Assembly: GCA_002344795.1 (NCBI GenBank)
Contig: DDUM01000055.1
Span: 38,026-102,025 of the forward strand
DNA length: 64,000 bases
Origin: Flammeovirgaceae bacterium UBA2338
GTDB lineage: Bacteria; Bacteroidota; Bacteroidia; Cytophagales; Cyclobacteriaceae
Direction: 5' to 3'
In this document: one piece after another, positions 7,408 to 15,642 of the stretch
How the letters are laid out: each line of letters begins with the position of its first letter
Position numbering within the stretch: position 1 is the stretch's first letter
The notes under the pieces: generated by a model
The model's database searches: none
What the model saw: the letters and a program-made list of their open reading frames with translations, nothing else
What the model was told of the DNA's origin: nothing
Program-made: the position numbers and the translations under genes

Positions 7408-8430
7408 CTACATCTTTACACCTTTACTTCTCATGACCACCCAAATCACTACCGGAGCACCGATTATTGATGTGATGGCATTCAATGGTAAAACATTGGA
7501 GCTTCCCGGAAGTTGTGCCAGGATATCGCAAATCAGAAGGAGGGCTGCTCCACCCATCATTACCATAGGTAATAATACTTTGTGATTTGTGGTGGGAACT
7601 AAAAGTCGAATCAAGTGAGGTACGGCCAAGCCCACAAAAGCGATAGGACCACAGAAGGCAGTTACCCCACCGGCCAGCAGGCTTGTCGCAAGCACTATCG
7701 TTAGTCTCGATTTTTTGATGTCCACACCCAGGCTTTGGGCATAGTTGTCACCCAGCAACCATGCATTGAGAGCTTTTACAGAGGTAATAGATATAGTACC
7801 TCCAATAATTAGCAAAAAGGTGAGTATTAAGATTTCACTCCAGTTGGTTCCCCCTACACTTCCGAGGGTCCAAATGACAAAAGCCTGTAAGTCTTGCGCT
7901 TTACTTAAATATTGAAGCACACTTACCAAAGAACCTGCAGCTGCAGCGATCATCAGACCAATGATCAACAAGGAAGTATTATCACGCACACGGTGAGCCA
8001 CAGCGATCACTAAAAGAAAGATAGCGCCACTGCCAAAACTGGCTGCCACTGCCAGCGACCATGGATTTACTACCGGTAGATAAGTAGCGGCTGAAGCACC
8101 CATGAGTATAACAAACGCTACCATCAGGCTGGCACCCGAACTTAGCCCCAGCACATCAGGACCAGCCAAAGGGTTTCGGAAGAGAGTCTGCATCAGCAAG
8201 CCTGCGATGGATAAGGCTGCACCAGCTACAATGCAGGTAACAGCTTTAGGAATTCTCAACTGCCAAATGATACTATATTGGGTGTCTTGTGTGTCTCCTT
8301 GCCCAAAAAGAGTTAGGAACACCTTAGTTAAGGGAATTTGTATGCTTCCCAACGAAATATTGACAATGAAAAGGAGCAGTAGCCCAATCCCTATAAAATA
8401 GATTGGCCAGGATTTGAGGCTAAAATTCAT
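7408..8430 (-). CDS. FecCD/BtuC family ABC transporter permease
   Basis: Inner-membrane permease, 340 residues with about nine or ten hydrophobic helices. Family motifs include RIPKAVTCIVAGAALSIAGLLMQTLFRNPLAGPDVLG in the first third and GPIAFVGLAVPHLIRLL near residue 265, the region that couples to the ATPase. It is the first gene of a two-gene operon with the ATPase downstream. The 258-base region to rplC carries the divergent start. Substrate (iron-siderophore, haem or B12) cannot be told from the sequence. Confidence 0.92.
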   Translation of the reverse strand: MNFSLKSWPIYFIGIGLLLLFIVNISLGSIQIPLTKVFLTLFGQGDTQDTQYSIIWQLRIPKAVTCIVAGAALSIAGLLMQTLFRNPLAGPDVLGLSSGASLMVAFVILMGASAATYLPVVNPWSLAVAASFGSGAIFLLVIAVAHRVRDNTSLLIIGLMIAAAAGSLVSVLQYLSKAQDLQAFVIWTLGSVGGTNWSEILILTFLLIIGGTISITSVKALNAWLLGDNYAQSLGVDIKKSRLTIVLATSLLAGGVTAFCGPIAFVGLAVPHLIRLLVPTTNHKVLLPMVMMGGAALLLICDILAQLPGSSNVLPLNAITSIIGAPVVIWVVMRSKGVKM

Positions 8431-8594
8431 GGTGCCAGCTTATGAATTGATGGTTGAGGAGGCCATTTGGTTGAGCCATTCGATTCTGACATCTGTTAAG
8501 CATGGAATGGGGTGTTTTCAGAGGGCCAAATTAGGCCTTTAAAATATCAAAAAAAGGACCTTTTTAATTCATATTTAAAATTTTGAAACCCCCA
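8431..8594. other. Divergent intergenic region between the permease gene and rplC
   Basis: No gene is seen. It holds a GGCC-AAATTA-GGCC stem (about 8523-8537) and an AAAAAGG/CCTTTTT palindrome near 8550-8567, then an A/T-rich stretch directly upstream of the rplC promoter that could act as an UP-like element. No clear promoter for the leftward permease gene was found. Confidence 0.4.
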
Positions 8595-8625
8595 TTTGGT
8601 AACTACTGTATAGTTCATATCTTTG
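8595..8625 (+). promoter_or_regulatory. Promoter of the ribosomal protein operon
   Basis: TTTG at 8595-8598, a 19-base spacer and TATCTTTG at 8618-8625 match the Bacteroidota primary sigma consensus TTTG-N19/21-TAnnTTTG. Transcription would start near 8630, giving a leader of about 60 bases before rplC. Confidence 0.75.
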
Positions 8626-8632
8626 CAGTCCT

Positions 8633-8656
8633 TTTTGCGTGGAGAAACCCGCAAAA
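8633..8656 (+). promoter_or_regulatory. Leader hairpin upstream of rplC
   Basis: A perfect 7-base stem TTTTGCG/CGCAAAA (8633-8639 with 8650-8656) around a 10-base loop lies at the very start of the predicted transcript. It could be a transcript-stabilising 5' structure or part of a ribosomal-protein autoregulatory leader. The sequence alone does not tell which. Confidence 0.45.
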
Positions 8657-8688
8657 CGACTCAGAAACAAGCAAAATAGGTTTTAGGC

Positions 8689-9321
8689 ATGCCTGGAATA
8701 ATAGGAAAAAAGGTCGGAATGACCAATGTGTACGGCCAAGATGGTCAAAACATATCAGTGACGGTGATACAGGCTGGTCCTTGTGTAGTCACTCAGGTGA
8801 AGAATGTTGAGACTGATGGCTATAGAGCCGTGCAGCTTGCTTATGGTGAGCGCAAAGAAAAACATACTACCAAGCCTATGATGGGCCACTTCAAAAAAGC
8901 AAATACAACTCCTAAGCGTTTCCTTGCAGAATTCAGGGATTTCAGGTCAGAGTTTGACGGCATGGTTGAATTGGGCAAAGAGATTAAGCTGGAGGATATA
9001 TTTAAAGAGGGAGACTGGCTAGATGCTATTGGTACTTCCAAAGGTCGTGGATTCCAGGGTGTTGTAAAGCGCCATGGGTTTTCGGGAGTTGGAGGTCAGA
9101 CTCACGGACAGCACAATAGATTAAGGGCACCTGGATCATTAGGTAACGCCTCCTTTGCAGCCCGTGTAGTTAAAGGCAAGAAAATGGCCGGTCAGATGGG
9201 TGGTGACCGCGTGAAGGTGCTTAACCTTCAGGTAGTGAAAATCATGCCTGAGCAAAATTTGATATTAGTTAGTGGCCCTGTCCCAGGTGCCAAGAACTCA
9301 ACAATTATACTTGAAAAGTAA
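8689..9321 (+). CDS. rplC: 50S ribosomal protein L3
   Basis: Early-assembly 23S rRNA-binding protein whose long loop reaches the peptidyl-transferase centre. The 210 residues start MPGIIGKKVGMT, and the central loop GGQTHGQHNRLRAPGSLGN is intact. This is the first gene of the cluster: the usual upstream neighbour rpsJ (S10) is absent, and a Bacteroidota promoter lies about 65 bases upstream. It overlaps rplD by one base (TAATG). Confidence 0.98.
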   Translation: MPGIIGKKVGMTNVYGQDGQNISVTVIQAGPCVVTQVKNVETDGYRAVQLAYGERKEKHTTKPMMGHFKKANTTPKRFLAEFRDFRSEFDGMVELGKEIKLEDIFKEGDWLDAIGTSKGRGFQGVVKRHGFSGVGGQTHGQHNRLRAPGSLGNASFAARVVKGKKMAGQMGGDRVKVLNLQVVKIMPEQNLILVSGPVPGAKNSTIILEK

Positions 9322-9953
9322 TGGACTTAACTGTTGTAAAACATAGCGGTGAAGACACCGGCCGCAAAGTGAGTCTTTCTTCCGAAATATTCGGAATCGA
9401 GCCTAACGATCATGCCATCTATTTAGATGTAAAAAGCATACTGGCCAATCAGCGCCAGGGTACTGCCAAGTCTAAGCAGCGTGCAGAAATAAAAGGTTCT
9501 TCCAAAAAGATTAAAAAGCAAAAAGGAACAGGTACTGCCCGTGCGGGTAACATCAAAAATCCTTTGTTTCGCGGTGGAGGACGTATTTTCGGGCCTCAGC
9601 CAAGAGACTACTCTTTTAAACTGAATAAGAAAGTAAAAGATCTTGCACGTAAATCAGCGCTTGCCTATAAAGCGAAAGAAAAAGCGATTGCTGTGCTTGA
9701 AGATTTTGATTTTGATGCACCCAAGACAAAGCATTACTTGTCTATGCTAAATGCACTTTCAGTATCAGATAAGAAGACCCTGGTGATATTGGCAGAAAAC
9801 AAGCAAAACATCGTGCTTTCAGGTAGGAACGTACAAAACACCAAAGTGATAACTGTTTCTCAGTTGAACACTTATGATTTGATGAATGCAAATCAATTGA
9901 TTTTGGTGGAAAGCGGTGTAGAATTGATTAGCAACATTTTAAATAAACAGTAA
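9321..9953 (+). CDS. rplD: 50S ribosomal protein L4
   Basis: Large-subunit protein lining the exit tunnel; in some bacteria it also autoregulates the S10 operon. The conserved arginine/glycine-rich tunnel loop is visible at about 60-100 (KQKGTGTARAGNIKNPLFRG). The 210-residue length is normal. The start ATG shares its A with the rplC stop. Whether it represses its own operon through the leader hairpin at 8633-8656 is untested. Confidence 0.98.
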   Translation: MDLTVVKHSGEDTGRKVSLSSEIFGIEPNDHAIYLDVKSILANQRQGTAKSKQRAEIKGSSKKIKKQKGTGTARAGNIKNPLFRGGGRIFGPQPRDYSFKLNKKVKDLARKSALAYKAKEKAIAVLEDFDFDAPKTKHYLSMLNALSVSDKKTLVILAENKQNIVLSGRNVQNTKVITVSQLNTYDLMNANQLILVESGVELISNILNKQ

Positions 9954-9957
9954 ACCA

Positions 9958-10245
9958 ATGAGCATACTAAAAAAACCCCTGGTTACTGAAAAAGTCTCTG
10001 CTCTTAACGAGAAAGGGAAATATGGTTTTCTGGTTGACAGCGATGCCAACAAAGTAGAGATTAAGAAAGCCGTTGAAAAGATGTATGGTGTAAACGTAGA
10101 GAAGGTAAATACCATGAATGTGATGGGTAAGTACAAATCACGTTATACCAAAGCAGGTGTGCTTTCAGGCCGTATGCCGAGTTACAAAAAGGCAATCATT
10201 ACGGTAGCTGAAGGAGAAATAATTGATTTTTATAGCAACGTTTAA
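9958..10245 (+). CDS. rplW: 50S ribosomal protein L23
   Basis: Binds 23S rRNA domain III near the exit of the peptide tunnel and forms the docking site for trigger factor and SRP. The 95-residue product begins SILKKPLVTEKVSALNE, the family hallmark. It starts 4 bases after rplD and is followed after 12 bases by rplB. Confidence 0.97.
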   Translation: MSILKKPLVTEKVSALNEKGKYGFLVDSDANKVEIKKAVEKMYGVNVEKVNTMNVMGKYKSRYTKAGVLSGRMPSYKKAIITVAEGEIIDFYSNV

Positions 10246-10257
10246 TAACGAATAGCG

Positions 10258-11082
10258 ATGGCGGTAAGAAAACTTAAACCAATGACAGCAGGAAGCAGGC
10301 ACCGTATGGCGCCAAGCTTTGATGAAATCACTGCATCTCGTCCAGAGAAATCATTGGTAAGTACAATTAAAAAGAGTGGAGGTCGCAACAGTAAAGGCCG
10401 TATGACCATGCGCTATATCGGTGGAGGTCACAAGCAAAAGCTTCGTACCATCGATTTCAAAAGGAATAAATTTGATGTTCCTGCCACGGTTAAATCTATT
10501 GAATATGATCCTACACGTTCTGCACGCGTAGCATTATTATATTATGCTGATGGTTTCAAGACCTACATTTTAGCTCCACAAGGGCTTAATGTTGGCCAAA
10601 CCGTTGTATCAGGAGACTCAGTTCCTCCGGAAGTAGGTAATGCCCTTCCGCTAGGTAAGATCCCTGTGGGTACTGTAATACACAACGTAGAATTGAAGCC
10701 CGGTAAAGGAGCAGCGATTGCAAGGAGTGCTGGAGTATTTATTCAGTTGGTTGCACGTGAAGGAGCTTACGCTACTTTGAAAATGCCATCAGGTGAAATG
10801 AGAAACGTGCTTACGACTTGCATGGCTACTATTGGAGCTGTGTCTAACCCTGAGCACATGAACGAAAGTCAGGGTAAAGCAGGGCGTAATCGTTGGAGAG
10901 GTATTCGTCCACGTACAAGGCCAGTTGTAATGAACCCTGTTGATCACCCTATGGGTGGTGGTGAAGGTAGAGCAACAGGAGGTCATCCGAGATCACGTAA
11001 TGGGGTGCCTTCTAAGGGTAAGAAAACACGTTCTCCTAAGAAGTATTCAGATCGTCTAATCATTGTAAGAAGGAAGAAATAA
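10258..11082 (+). CDS. rplB: 50S ribosomal protein L2
   Basis: Highly conserved large-subunit protein needed for subunit joining and peptidyl transfer. It has 274 residues with RYIGGGHKQKLRTIDFKR in the N-terminal OB-like domain and the C-terminal MNPVDHPMGGGEGRA containing the universally conserved histidine. The basic tail RSPKKYSDRLIIVRRKK is complete. It overlaps rpsS by one base. Confidence 0.98.
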   Translation: MAVRKLKPMTAGSRHRMAPSFDEITASRPEKSLVSTIKKSGGRNSKGRMTMRYIGGGHKQKLRTIDFKRNKFDVPATVKSIEYDPTRSARVALLYYADGFKTYILAPQGLNVGQTVVSGDSVPPEVGNALPLGKIPVGTVIHNVELKPGKGAAIARSAGVFIQLVAREGAYATLKMPSGEMRNVLTTCMATIGAVSNPEHMNESQGKAGRNRWRGIRPRTRPVVMNPVDHPMGGGEGRATGGHPRSRNGVPSKGKKTRSPKKYSDRLIIVRRKK

Positions 11083-11351
11083 TGGGAAGGTCAATAAAAA
11101 AAGGTCCATATCTAGATGCTCGTCTTTTGAAGAAAGTAGAGACAATGGAGCAGTCAGGAAAAAAATCAGTGATCAAGACTTGGTCAAGAAGATCAACAAT
11201 TACTCCTGATTTAATAGGACATACGCTAGCCGTGCACAACGGGAATAAGTTTATTCCGGTGTACGTTACCGAGAACATGGTAGGGCATAAGTTGGGAGAG
11301 TTTTCGCCAACGCGTGTATATAAAGGACATTCAGGAAATAGAAAAGATTAA
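11082..11351 (+). CDS. rpsS: 30S ribosomal protein S19
   Basis: Head protein of the small subunit that contacts S13 and the A-site region. The 89 residues contain the expected GRSIKKGPYLD start and the HNGNKFIPVYVTENMVGHKLGEF core. Both ends overlap neighbours by one base, consistent with translational coupling. Confidence 0.98.
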   Translation: MGRSIKKGPYLDARLLKKVETMEQSGKKSVIKTWSRRSTITPDLIGHTLAVHNGNKFIPVYVTENMVGHKLGEFSPTRVYKGHSGNRKD

Positions 11352-11899
11352 TGAGTATTAATCGCTCTGTCATGGAAGAAACAGTAAAAAAGACAAAAAG
11401 ATCAGTAGTTAAGCGAGCCAAATTAGAGGCTATAAAGGAGGCTGCCAAAACAGGCCCTGCCACTGCTTACTTGAAGGATGTACCTACTTCACCTAGAAAG
11501 ATGAGATTGGTTGCAGACATGATAAGAGGTACAAGGGTAAATCACGCGCTTAACCTTCTTAAGTATGAAGCAAAATACTCTTCTCTTAAACTGGAGAAAC
11601 TTTTATTATCGGCCATCAGCAACTGGTCGGTAAAAAATTCAGATCAAAAGCTGGAAGAAGCGGATCTGTTCATAAAAGAAATATTTGTAGATGGTGGTCG
11701 TCAGCTGAAGCGCTTAAGACCAGCTCCTCAAGGTCGCGCCCACAGAATCAGAAAAAGATCCAACCACGTTACACTTGTGGTGGATAGCATGGTGCCTGTG
11801 GTAGAAAAACCAGAGGCGAAGAAAGAGGCAAAAAAAACTGAAAAGCCTGTAAAAAAGGCTGCTAAGAAGAAGTCAACTAAAAAGGAAACAAAGGAATAA
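11351..11899 (+). CDS. rplV: 50S ribosomal protein L22 with basic extensions
   Basis: The tunnel protein core runs from about 36 to 145 (LKDVPTSPRKMRLVADMIRG to HRIRKRSNHVTLVV). At 182 residues it is well above the usual 110-120: there is an N-terminal extension of about 35 residues and a C-terminal Lys/Ala/Glu tail from about 150 (KKAAKKKSTKKETKE). The L17 gene at the operon end carries a similar tail. Start and stop overlap rpsS and rpsC by one base. Confidence 0.96.
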   Translation: MSINRSVMEETVKKTKRSVVKRAKLEAIKEAAKTGPATAYLKDVPTSPRKMRLVADMIRGTRVNHALNLLKYEAKYSSLKLEKLLLSAISNWSVKNSDQKLEEADLFIKEIFVDGGRQLKRLRPAPQGRAHRIRKRSNHVTLVVDSMVPVVEKPEAKKEAKKTEKPVKKAAKKKSTKKETKE

Positions 11900-12675
11900 T
11901 GGGACAGAAAGTTAATCCGGTAGGTTTTAGACTTGGAATTATCCGAGGATGGGATTCAAGCTGGTTTGGAGGCAACACATTTGCTGACAAATTGGTTGAA
12001 GATCAGAAAATCCGCAAATACATAAGTGCTCGTATTCCTAAAGGCGGTATCTCTAAAGTTGTCATTGAGCGTACTTTAAAGCGCATTACGTTGACTGTAC
12101 ACACTGCCCGTCCGGGAGTTGTAATTGGTAAAGGAGGCACAGAGGTTGACAAGATCAAGGAAGAATTAAAAAAATTGACCAACAAAGATGTACAGATCAA
12201 TATTTTCGAGATCAAACGTCCGGAGTTGGATGCCAAGTTGGTAGGTGAGTCTATCGCTCAACAACTAGAGGCCAGGATCGCATTCCGTAGGGCCATGAAA
12301 CAAGCTATTGCCTCAGCAATGCGTGTTGGGTCTGAAGGAATCAAAGTAAAATTGTCTGGTCGTTTGGGTGGAGCTGAGATGGCGCGTACTGAGCAGTACA
12401 AGGAAGGTAGAATTCCTTTGCATACGCTTCGTGCAGATATTGACTATGCAGTCACAGAAGCTCAAACGGTTTACGGAAAGATTGGAATTAAGGTTTGGGT
12501 ATTCAAAGGAGAGGTTTTTGGTAAGCGTGATTTGTCACCTAATGTAGGCATGATAAGCAATACAGGTGATAATAAAGGTGGATCGCCTCCAGACCGCAGA
12601 AGAGCAAGTGGCCGTGGCCGTGGTGATAGACCTGACCGTGGTGAAAGAGGTGGAGACAGAAGAAGAAAAAATTAA
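11899..12675 (+). CDS. rpsC: 30S ribosomal protein S3
   Basis: Forms part of the mRNA entry channel and its helicase activity. It has 258 residues: an N-terminal KH domain with the GKGG loop at 77-80 and a C-terminal S3 domain (LSGRLGGAEMARTE). The end is a disordered Arg/Gly/Asp tail (about 228-258) richer than in enterobacteria. It overlaps rplV by one base and is followed after 26 bases by rplP. Confidence 0.98.
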   Translation: MGQKVNPVGFRLGIIRGWDSSWFGGNTFADKLVEDQKIRKYISARIPKGGISKVVIERTLKRITLTVHTARPGVVIGKGGTEVDKIKEELKKLTNKDVQINIFEIKRPELDAKLVGESIAQQLEARIAFRRAMKQAIASAMRVGSEGIKVKLSGRLGGAEMARTEQYKEGRIPLHTLRADIDYAVTEAQTVYGKIGIKVWVFKGEVFGKRDLSPNVGMISNTGDNKGGSPPDRRRASGRGRGDRPDRGERGGDRRRKN

Positions 12676-12701
12676 TTAGGAATTTTTAACAGGTAGCGAA
12701 T

Positions 12702-13136
12702 ATGTTACAGCCGAAGCGTACCAAGTATAGAAAAATGCACAAAGGCCGTGTAAAAGGATTGGCCACTCGCGGTCATTCAATTGCATTCGGTTCTTTTGGC
12801 TTAAAGTCACTAGAAGGCGGTTGGATAACGGCACGTCAGATTGAAGCAGCAAGGATTGCAGTAACTCGTGCTATGAAGCGTGAGGGTCAGGTGTGGATTC
12901 GCATTTTTCCTGACAAACCTATTACTAAAAAGCCAGCTGAGGTAAGGATGGGTAAGGGTAAAGGAGCACCTGAATATTGGGTGGCTGTAGTAAAACCTGG
13001 GACTATTCTTATTGAGGCCGGAGGTGTTGACATGGCAACAGCAAAGGAGGCATTGCGCCTGGCAGAAGGGAAGCTTCCTTTTTTAACAAAATTCACTGTA
13101 CGCAGGGACTACGTAGAAACTGCTGTAAGCAAATAA
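12702..13136 (+). CDS. rplP: 50S ribosomal protein L16
   Basis: Near the A-site of the large subunit; helps position aminoacyl-tRNA. The 144 residues start MLQPKRTKYRKMHKGR and include RIFPDKPITKKPAEVRMGKGKG, both diagnostic. The 26-base gap before it is one of the larger ones in this half of the operon, without a visible promoter. Confidence 0.98.
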   Translation: MLQPKRTKYRKMHKGRVKGLATRGHSIAFGSFGLKSLEGGWITARQIEAARIAVTRAMKREGQVWIRIFPDKPITKKPAEVRMGKGKGAPEYWVAVVKPGTILIEAGGVDMATAKEALRLAEGKLPFLTKFTVRRDYVETAVSK

Positions 13137-13140
13137 AGCA

Positions 13141-13335
13141 ATGAAAAACGCGGAGATAAAAGCATACACTGTAGACGAACTCAAGGAAAAAATTGGTAGC
13201 GAGAAGGAAGCGTTACGCAAGCTAAAATTTGCACATCAGATTTCTTCTATCGAGAACCCTTTGAAAATCCAGGAAACCAGAAGATTGGTTGCACGCTTAA
13301 AAACTGAATTGAGAGCTAAAGAACTTCAAAAGTAA
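13141..13335 (+). CDS. rpmC: 50S ribosomal protein L29
   Basis: Short two-helix hairpin protein at the tunnel exit, next to L23 and part of the chaperone docking area. It has 64 residues; the pattern LRKLKFAHQISSIENPLKIQ and the following RRLVARLKTEL are typical. It sits 4 bases after rplP and 6 before rpsQ. Confidence 0.96.
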   Translation: MKNAEIKAYTVDELKEKIGSEKEALRKLKFAHQISSIENPLKIQETRRLVARLKTELRAKELQK

Positions 13336-13341
13336 TTTCCA

Positions 13342-13596
13342 ATGGAAAGGAATCAAAGAAAAGAAAAAGTAGGTATGGTCACCAGCAACAAAATGGATAA
13401 GACCATAACCATAGCCGTGAACAGAAAGGTGAAGCACCCTATCTACGGTAAGTTCATGAAGAAGACCACCAAGTTGATGGCACATGATGAGAAAGGTGAA
13501 GCTGGAATTGGAGACACTGTTCGCATTAGCGAAACTCGCCCTTTGAGCAAAAACAAAAGGTGGAGATTAGTAGAAATAGTAGAAAAAGCTAAATAA
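13342..13596 (+). CDS. rpsQ: 30S ribosomal protein S17
   Basis: Primary 16S rRNA-binding OB-fold protein. The 84-residue sequence has the family hallmarks GMVTSNKMDKTITIAV and RISETRPLSKNKRWRLVEI. One base separates its stop from the rplN start. Confidence 0.98.
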   Translation: MERNQRKEKVGMVTSNKMDKTITIAVNRKVKHPIYGKFMKKTTKLMAHDEKGEAGIGDTVRISETRPLSKNKRWRLVEIVEKAK

Positions 13597-13597
13597 C

Positions 13598-13966
13598 ATG
13601 ATACAGAGCGAATCAAGATTAAAGGTGGCTGATAACAGCGGAGCAAAAGAAGTTCTCTGTGTTCATGTATTGGGAGGAACCAGAAGACGCTATGCATCTG
13701 TTGGGGACACCATCGTAGTAAGCGTAAAGTCTGCTATGCCCTCCAGCGCAATAAAGAAAGGAACTGTTTCTAAGGCGGTTGTAGTAAGAACCAAAAAAGA
13801 AATCAGAAGAAAAGACGGATCATATATCCGCTTTGAAGAAAATGCAGCTGTGCTTTTGACCGCACAAAACGAGCCCCGTGGTACTCGTATTTTCGGGCCC
13901 GTAGCGCGTGAGCTGAGAGAAAAGCAGTTTATGAAAATTGTTTCATTGGCCCCTGAAGTACTTTAA
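13598..13966 (+). CDS. rplN: 50S ribosomal protein L14
   Basis: Intersubunit-bridge protein, also the binding site of the silencing factor RsfS. It has 122 residues, the canonical length, beginning MIQSESRLKVADNSGAKE and including the conserved DGSYIRFEENAAVLL and GTRIFGPVARELRE. Downstream rplX starts after 2 bases. Confidence 0.98.
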   Translation: MIQSESRLKVADNSGAKEVLCVHVLGGTRRRYASVGDTIVVSVKSAMPSSAIKKGTVSKAVVVRTKKEIRRKDGSYIRFEENAAVLLTAQNEPRGTRIFGPVARELREKQFMKIVSLAPEVL

Positions 13967-13968
13967 TT

Positions 13969-14310
13969 ATGGATAGGAGATTTAACAAACAGCCAAAAAT
14001 GCACATCCGCAAAGGAGACACTGTAAAAGTGTTGGCTGGAAACGATAAAGGAAAAGAAGGAAAAGTGCTTGAGCTATTCCTAGAGAAGCAACGTGCCATT
14101 GTTGAAGGTATCAGCATGGTGACGAAGCATGAGAAGCCTTCAGCTGGTAAGCCAGAAGGAGGAATTAAAAAAGTAGAAGCAGCAATTCACGTAAGCAACC
14201 TAATGCTGGTAAATCCAGCTGATGGAAAAACTACTCGTACGGGCAGAAAGCTGAATGATAAAGGTAAGCTTCAAAGATATTCTAAGAAAACAGGAGAATT
14301 TATTAAGTAA
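13969..14310 (+). CDS. rplX: 50S ribosomal protein L24
   Basis: Assembly-initiator protein of the large subunit. A KOW motif is clear at about 16-36 (GDTVKVLAGNDKGKEGKVLE). It has 113 residues against about 103 in E. coli, with a slightly extended N-terminus (MDRRFNKQPKMHIRK). It overlaps rplE by one base. Confidence 0.97.
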   Translation: MDRRFNKQPKMHIRKGDTVKVLAGNDKGKEGKVLELFLEKQRAIVEGISMVTKHEKPSAGKPEGGIKKVEAAIHVSNLMLVNPADGKTTRTGRKLNDKGKLQRYSKKTGEFIK

Positions 14311-14870
14311 TGGCAACGCCTAGACTAAAAGAAAAATACTTGAATGAAATTGTCCCTTCACTGAAGGACAAGTTTCAATATAAGTCCATCATGCAGGTAC
14401 CTAAGATGACAAAGATTTGCATCAACAAAGGTATTGGAGCAGCAGTAGCCGATAAGAAATTGGTTGATGTAGGTGTGGAAGAGCTAACGACCATCACAGG
14501 TCAGAGAGCAGTCGCTACCAAGTCAAAGAAAGCGATTTCGAATTTTAAGCTGCGTGAAGATATGCCCATCGGAGCAAGAGTGACATTGCGTGGAGATCGT
14601 ATGTTCGAATTCATGGATCGTATCATGAATGTGGCTTTGCCCCGCGTACGTGACTTCAAAGGAGTAAGTGATAAAGGATTTGACGGCCGCGGTAACTATA
14701 CCCTCGGAGTGAAAGAGCAAATCATTTTCCCTGAGATATCTATTGATAAAGTGACCAAAATCAACGGTATGGATATCACTTTTGTGACTACCGCTCAGAC
14801 AGACGAAGAAAGCTTTGCATTGTTGAAGGCATTTGGGATGCCTTTTGTTAACAAAAATAAACAAGACTAA
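14310..14870 (+). CDS. rplE: 50S ribosomal protein L5
   Basis: Central protuberance protein that binds 5S rRNA with L18 and touches the P-site tRNA. The 186 residues contain GQRAVATKSKKAISNFKLRE and the RDFKGVSDKGFDGRGNYTLG region used for 5S rRNA contact. It overlaps both neighbours by one base. Confidence 0.98.
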   Translation: MATPRLKEKYLNEIVPSLKDKFQYKSIMQVPKMTKICINKGIGAAVADKKLVDVGVEELTTITGQRAVATKSKKAISNFKLREDMPIGARVTLRGDRMFEFMDRIMNVALPRVRDFKGVSDKGFDGRGNYTLGVKEQIIFPEISIDKVTKINGMDITFVTTAQTDEESFALLKAFGMPFVNKNKQD

Positions 14871-15139
14871 TGGCAAAATTATCCATTATAGCACGAGACA
14901 GAAAGAAGGAAGCCCTGGTAAAACGTTATGCAGCGAAGCGCAAAACGTTAAAAGAAGCAGGTGATTGGGAGGGTTTGGATAAACTTCCAAGAAACTCCTC
15001 CAGGGTACGTATCCACAATCGTTGCAAATTGACCGGTAGACCCAGAGGATATATGCGAAAATTCGGCATTTGCCGTAATCAATTCCGCCAAATGGCTTCT
15101 GACGGGTTGATTCCAGGAGTAACAAAGGCCAGCTGGTAA
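14870..15139 (+). CDS. rpsN: 30S ribosomal protein S14, zinc-free form
   Basis: It has 89 residues, the long C-minus type: the C-terminal core HNRCKLTGRPRGYMRKFGICR keeps only two cysteines instead of the CxxC...CxxC ribbon, so zinc binding is not expected. The rpmJ product in the same operon has also lost its zinc ligands. It is the last gene before an 86-base gap with an internal promoter. Confidence 0.96.
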   Translation: MAKLSIIARDRKKEALVKRYAAKRKTLKEAGDWEGLDKLPRNSSRVRIHNRCKLTGRPRGYMRKFGICRNQFRQMASDGLIPGVTKASW

Positions 15140-15153
15140 AAGGAAAGCCAGCT

Positions 15154-15185
15154 TTTGAATAAAAGGAAAGGATTCAATAACTTTG
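15154..15185 (+). promoter_or_regulatory. Internal promoter upstream of rpsH
   Basis: TTTG at 15154-15157, a 20-base spacer and TAACTTTG at 15178-15185 fit the Bacteroidota consensus. The start region (TTTGCAGCCCC) closely resembles that of the rplC promoter (TTTGCAGTCC). It would allow the spc/alpha half of the operon to be transcribed separately. Confidence 0.7.
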
Positions 15186-15189
15186 CAGC

Positions 15190-15216
15190 CCCGTTTTTTG
15201 GCGGGTTTGCTTTTTT
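15190..15216 (+). promoter_or_regulatory. Leader hairpin and T-tract before rpsH
   Basis: CCCG (15190-15193) pairs with CGGG (15202-15205), and a T-rich run (TTTGCTTTTTT) follows. The short stem makes it a weak terminator or attenuator at best. It occupies the same place relative to its promoter as the hairpin in the rplC leader. Confidence 0.35.
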
Positions 15217-15225
15217 AAATGGAAT

Positions 15226-15630
15226 ATGAATATAACAGATCCGATAGCAGATTATTTAACCAGGTTGAGAAACGCCATTAAGGCGCGTCACCGTGTGGTT
15301 GAAGTGCCCTCATCTAACCTCAAAAAGGAGATTACAAAGGTGCTTTTTGATAAGGGTTACATTCTGAACTATAAGTTCGAAGAAACACCTGATAAACAGG
15401 GCCTGATTAGGATCGCATTGAAATACAATGCTGAGACCAAAGAGTCAGCAATATCAAACCTGAAGCGTGTGAGTTCGCCTGGTTTGCGTCAATATAAGCA
15501 AGCCAGCAATTTGCCCAAGGTGCTTAATGGTTTGGGTGTTGCTATTCTTTCTACCTCCAAAGGTGTAATTACCGATAAGGAAGCAAAGGCAATGAATGTG
15601 GGTGGTGAAGTATTGTGTTACGTTCATTAA
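15226..15630 (+). CDS. rpsH: 30S ribosomal protein S8
   Basis: Primary 16S rRNA-binding protein and, in E. coli, translational repressor of the spc operon. The 134 residues start MNITDPIADYLTRLRNAIKA and end with the conserved STSKGVITDKEA and GGEVLCYVH region. It is the first gene behind the internal promoter at 15154-15185. Confidence 0.98.
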   Translation: MNITDPIADYLTRLRNAIKARHRVVEVPSSNLKKEITKVLFDKGYILNYKFEETPDKQGLIRIALKYNAETKESAISNLKRVSSPGLRQYKQASNLPKVLNGLGVAILSTSKGVITDKEAKAMNVGGEVLCYVH

Positions 15631-15642
15631 TAGAGAATTACG

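Noticed and set aside
8583..8810. 75-residue frame over the rplC start
   Set aside because: Overlaps the promoter, leader hairpin and first codons of rplC out of frame; no family resemblance.
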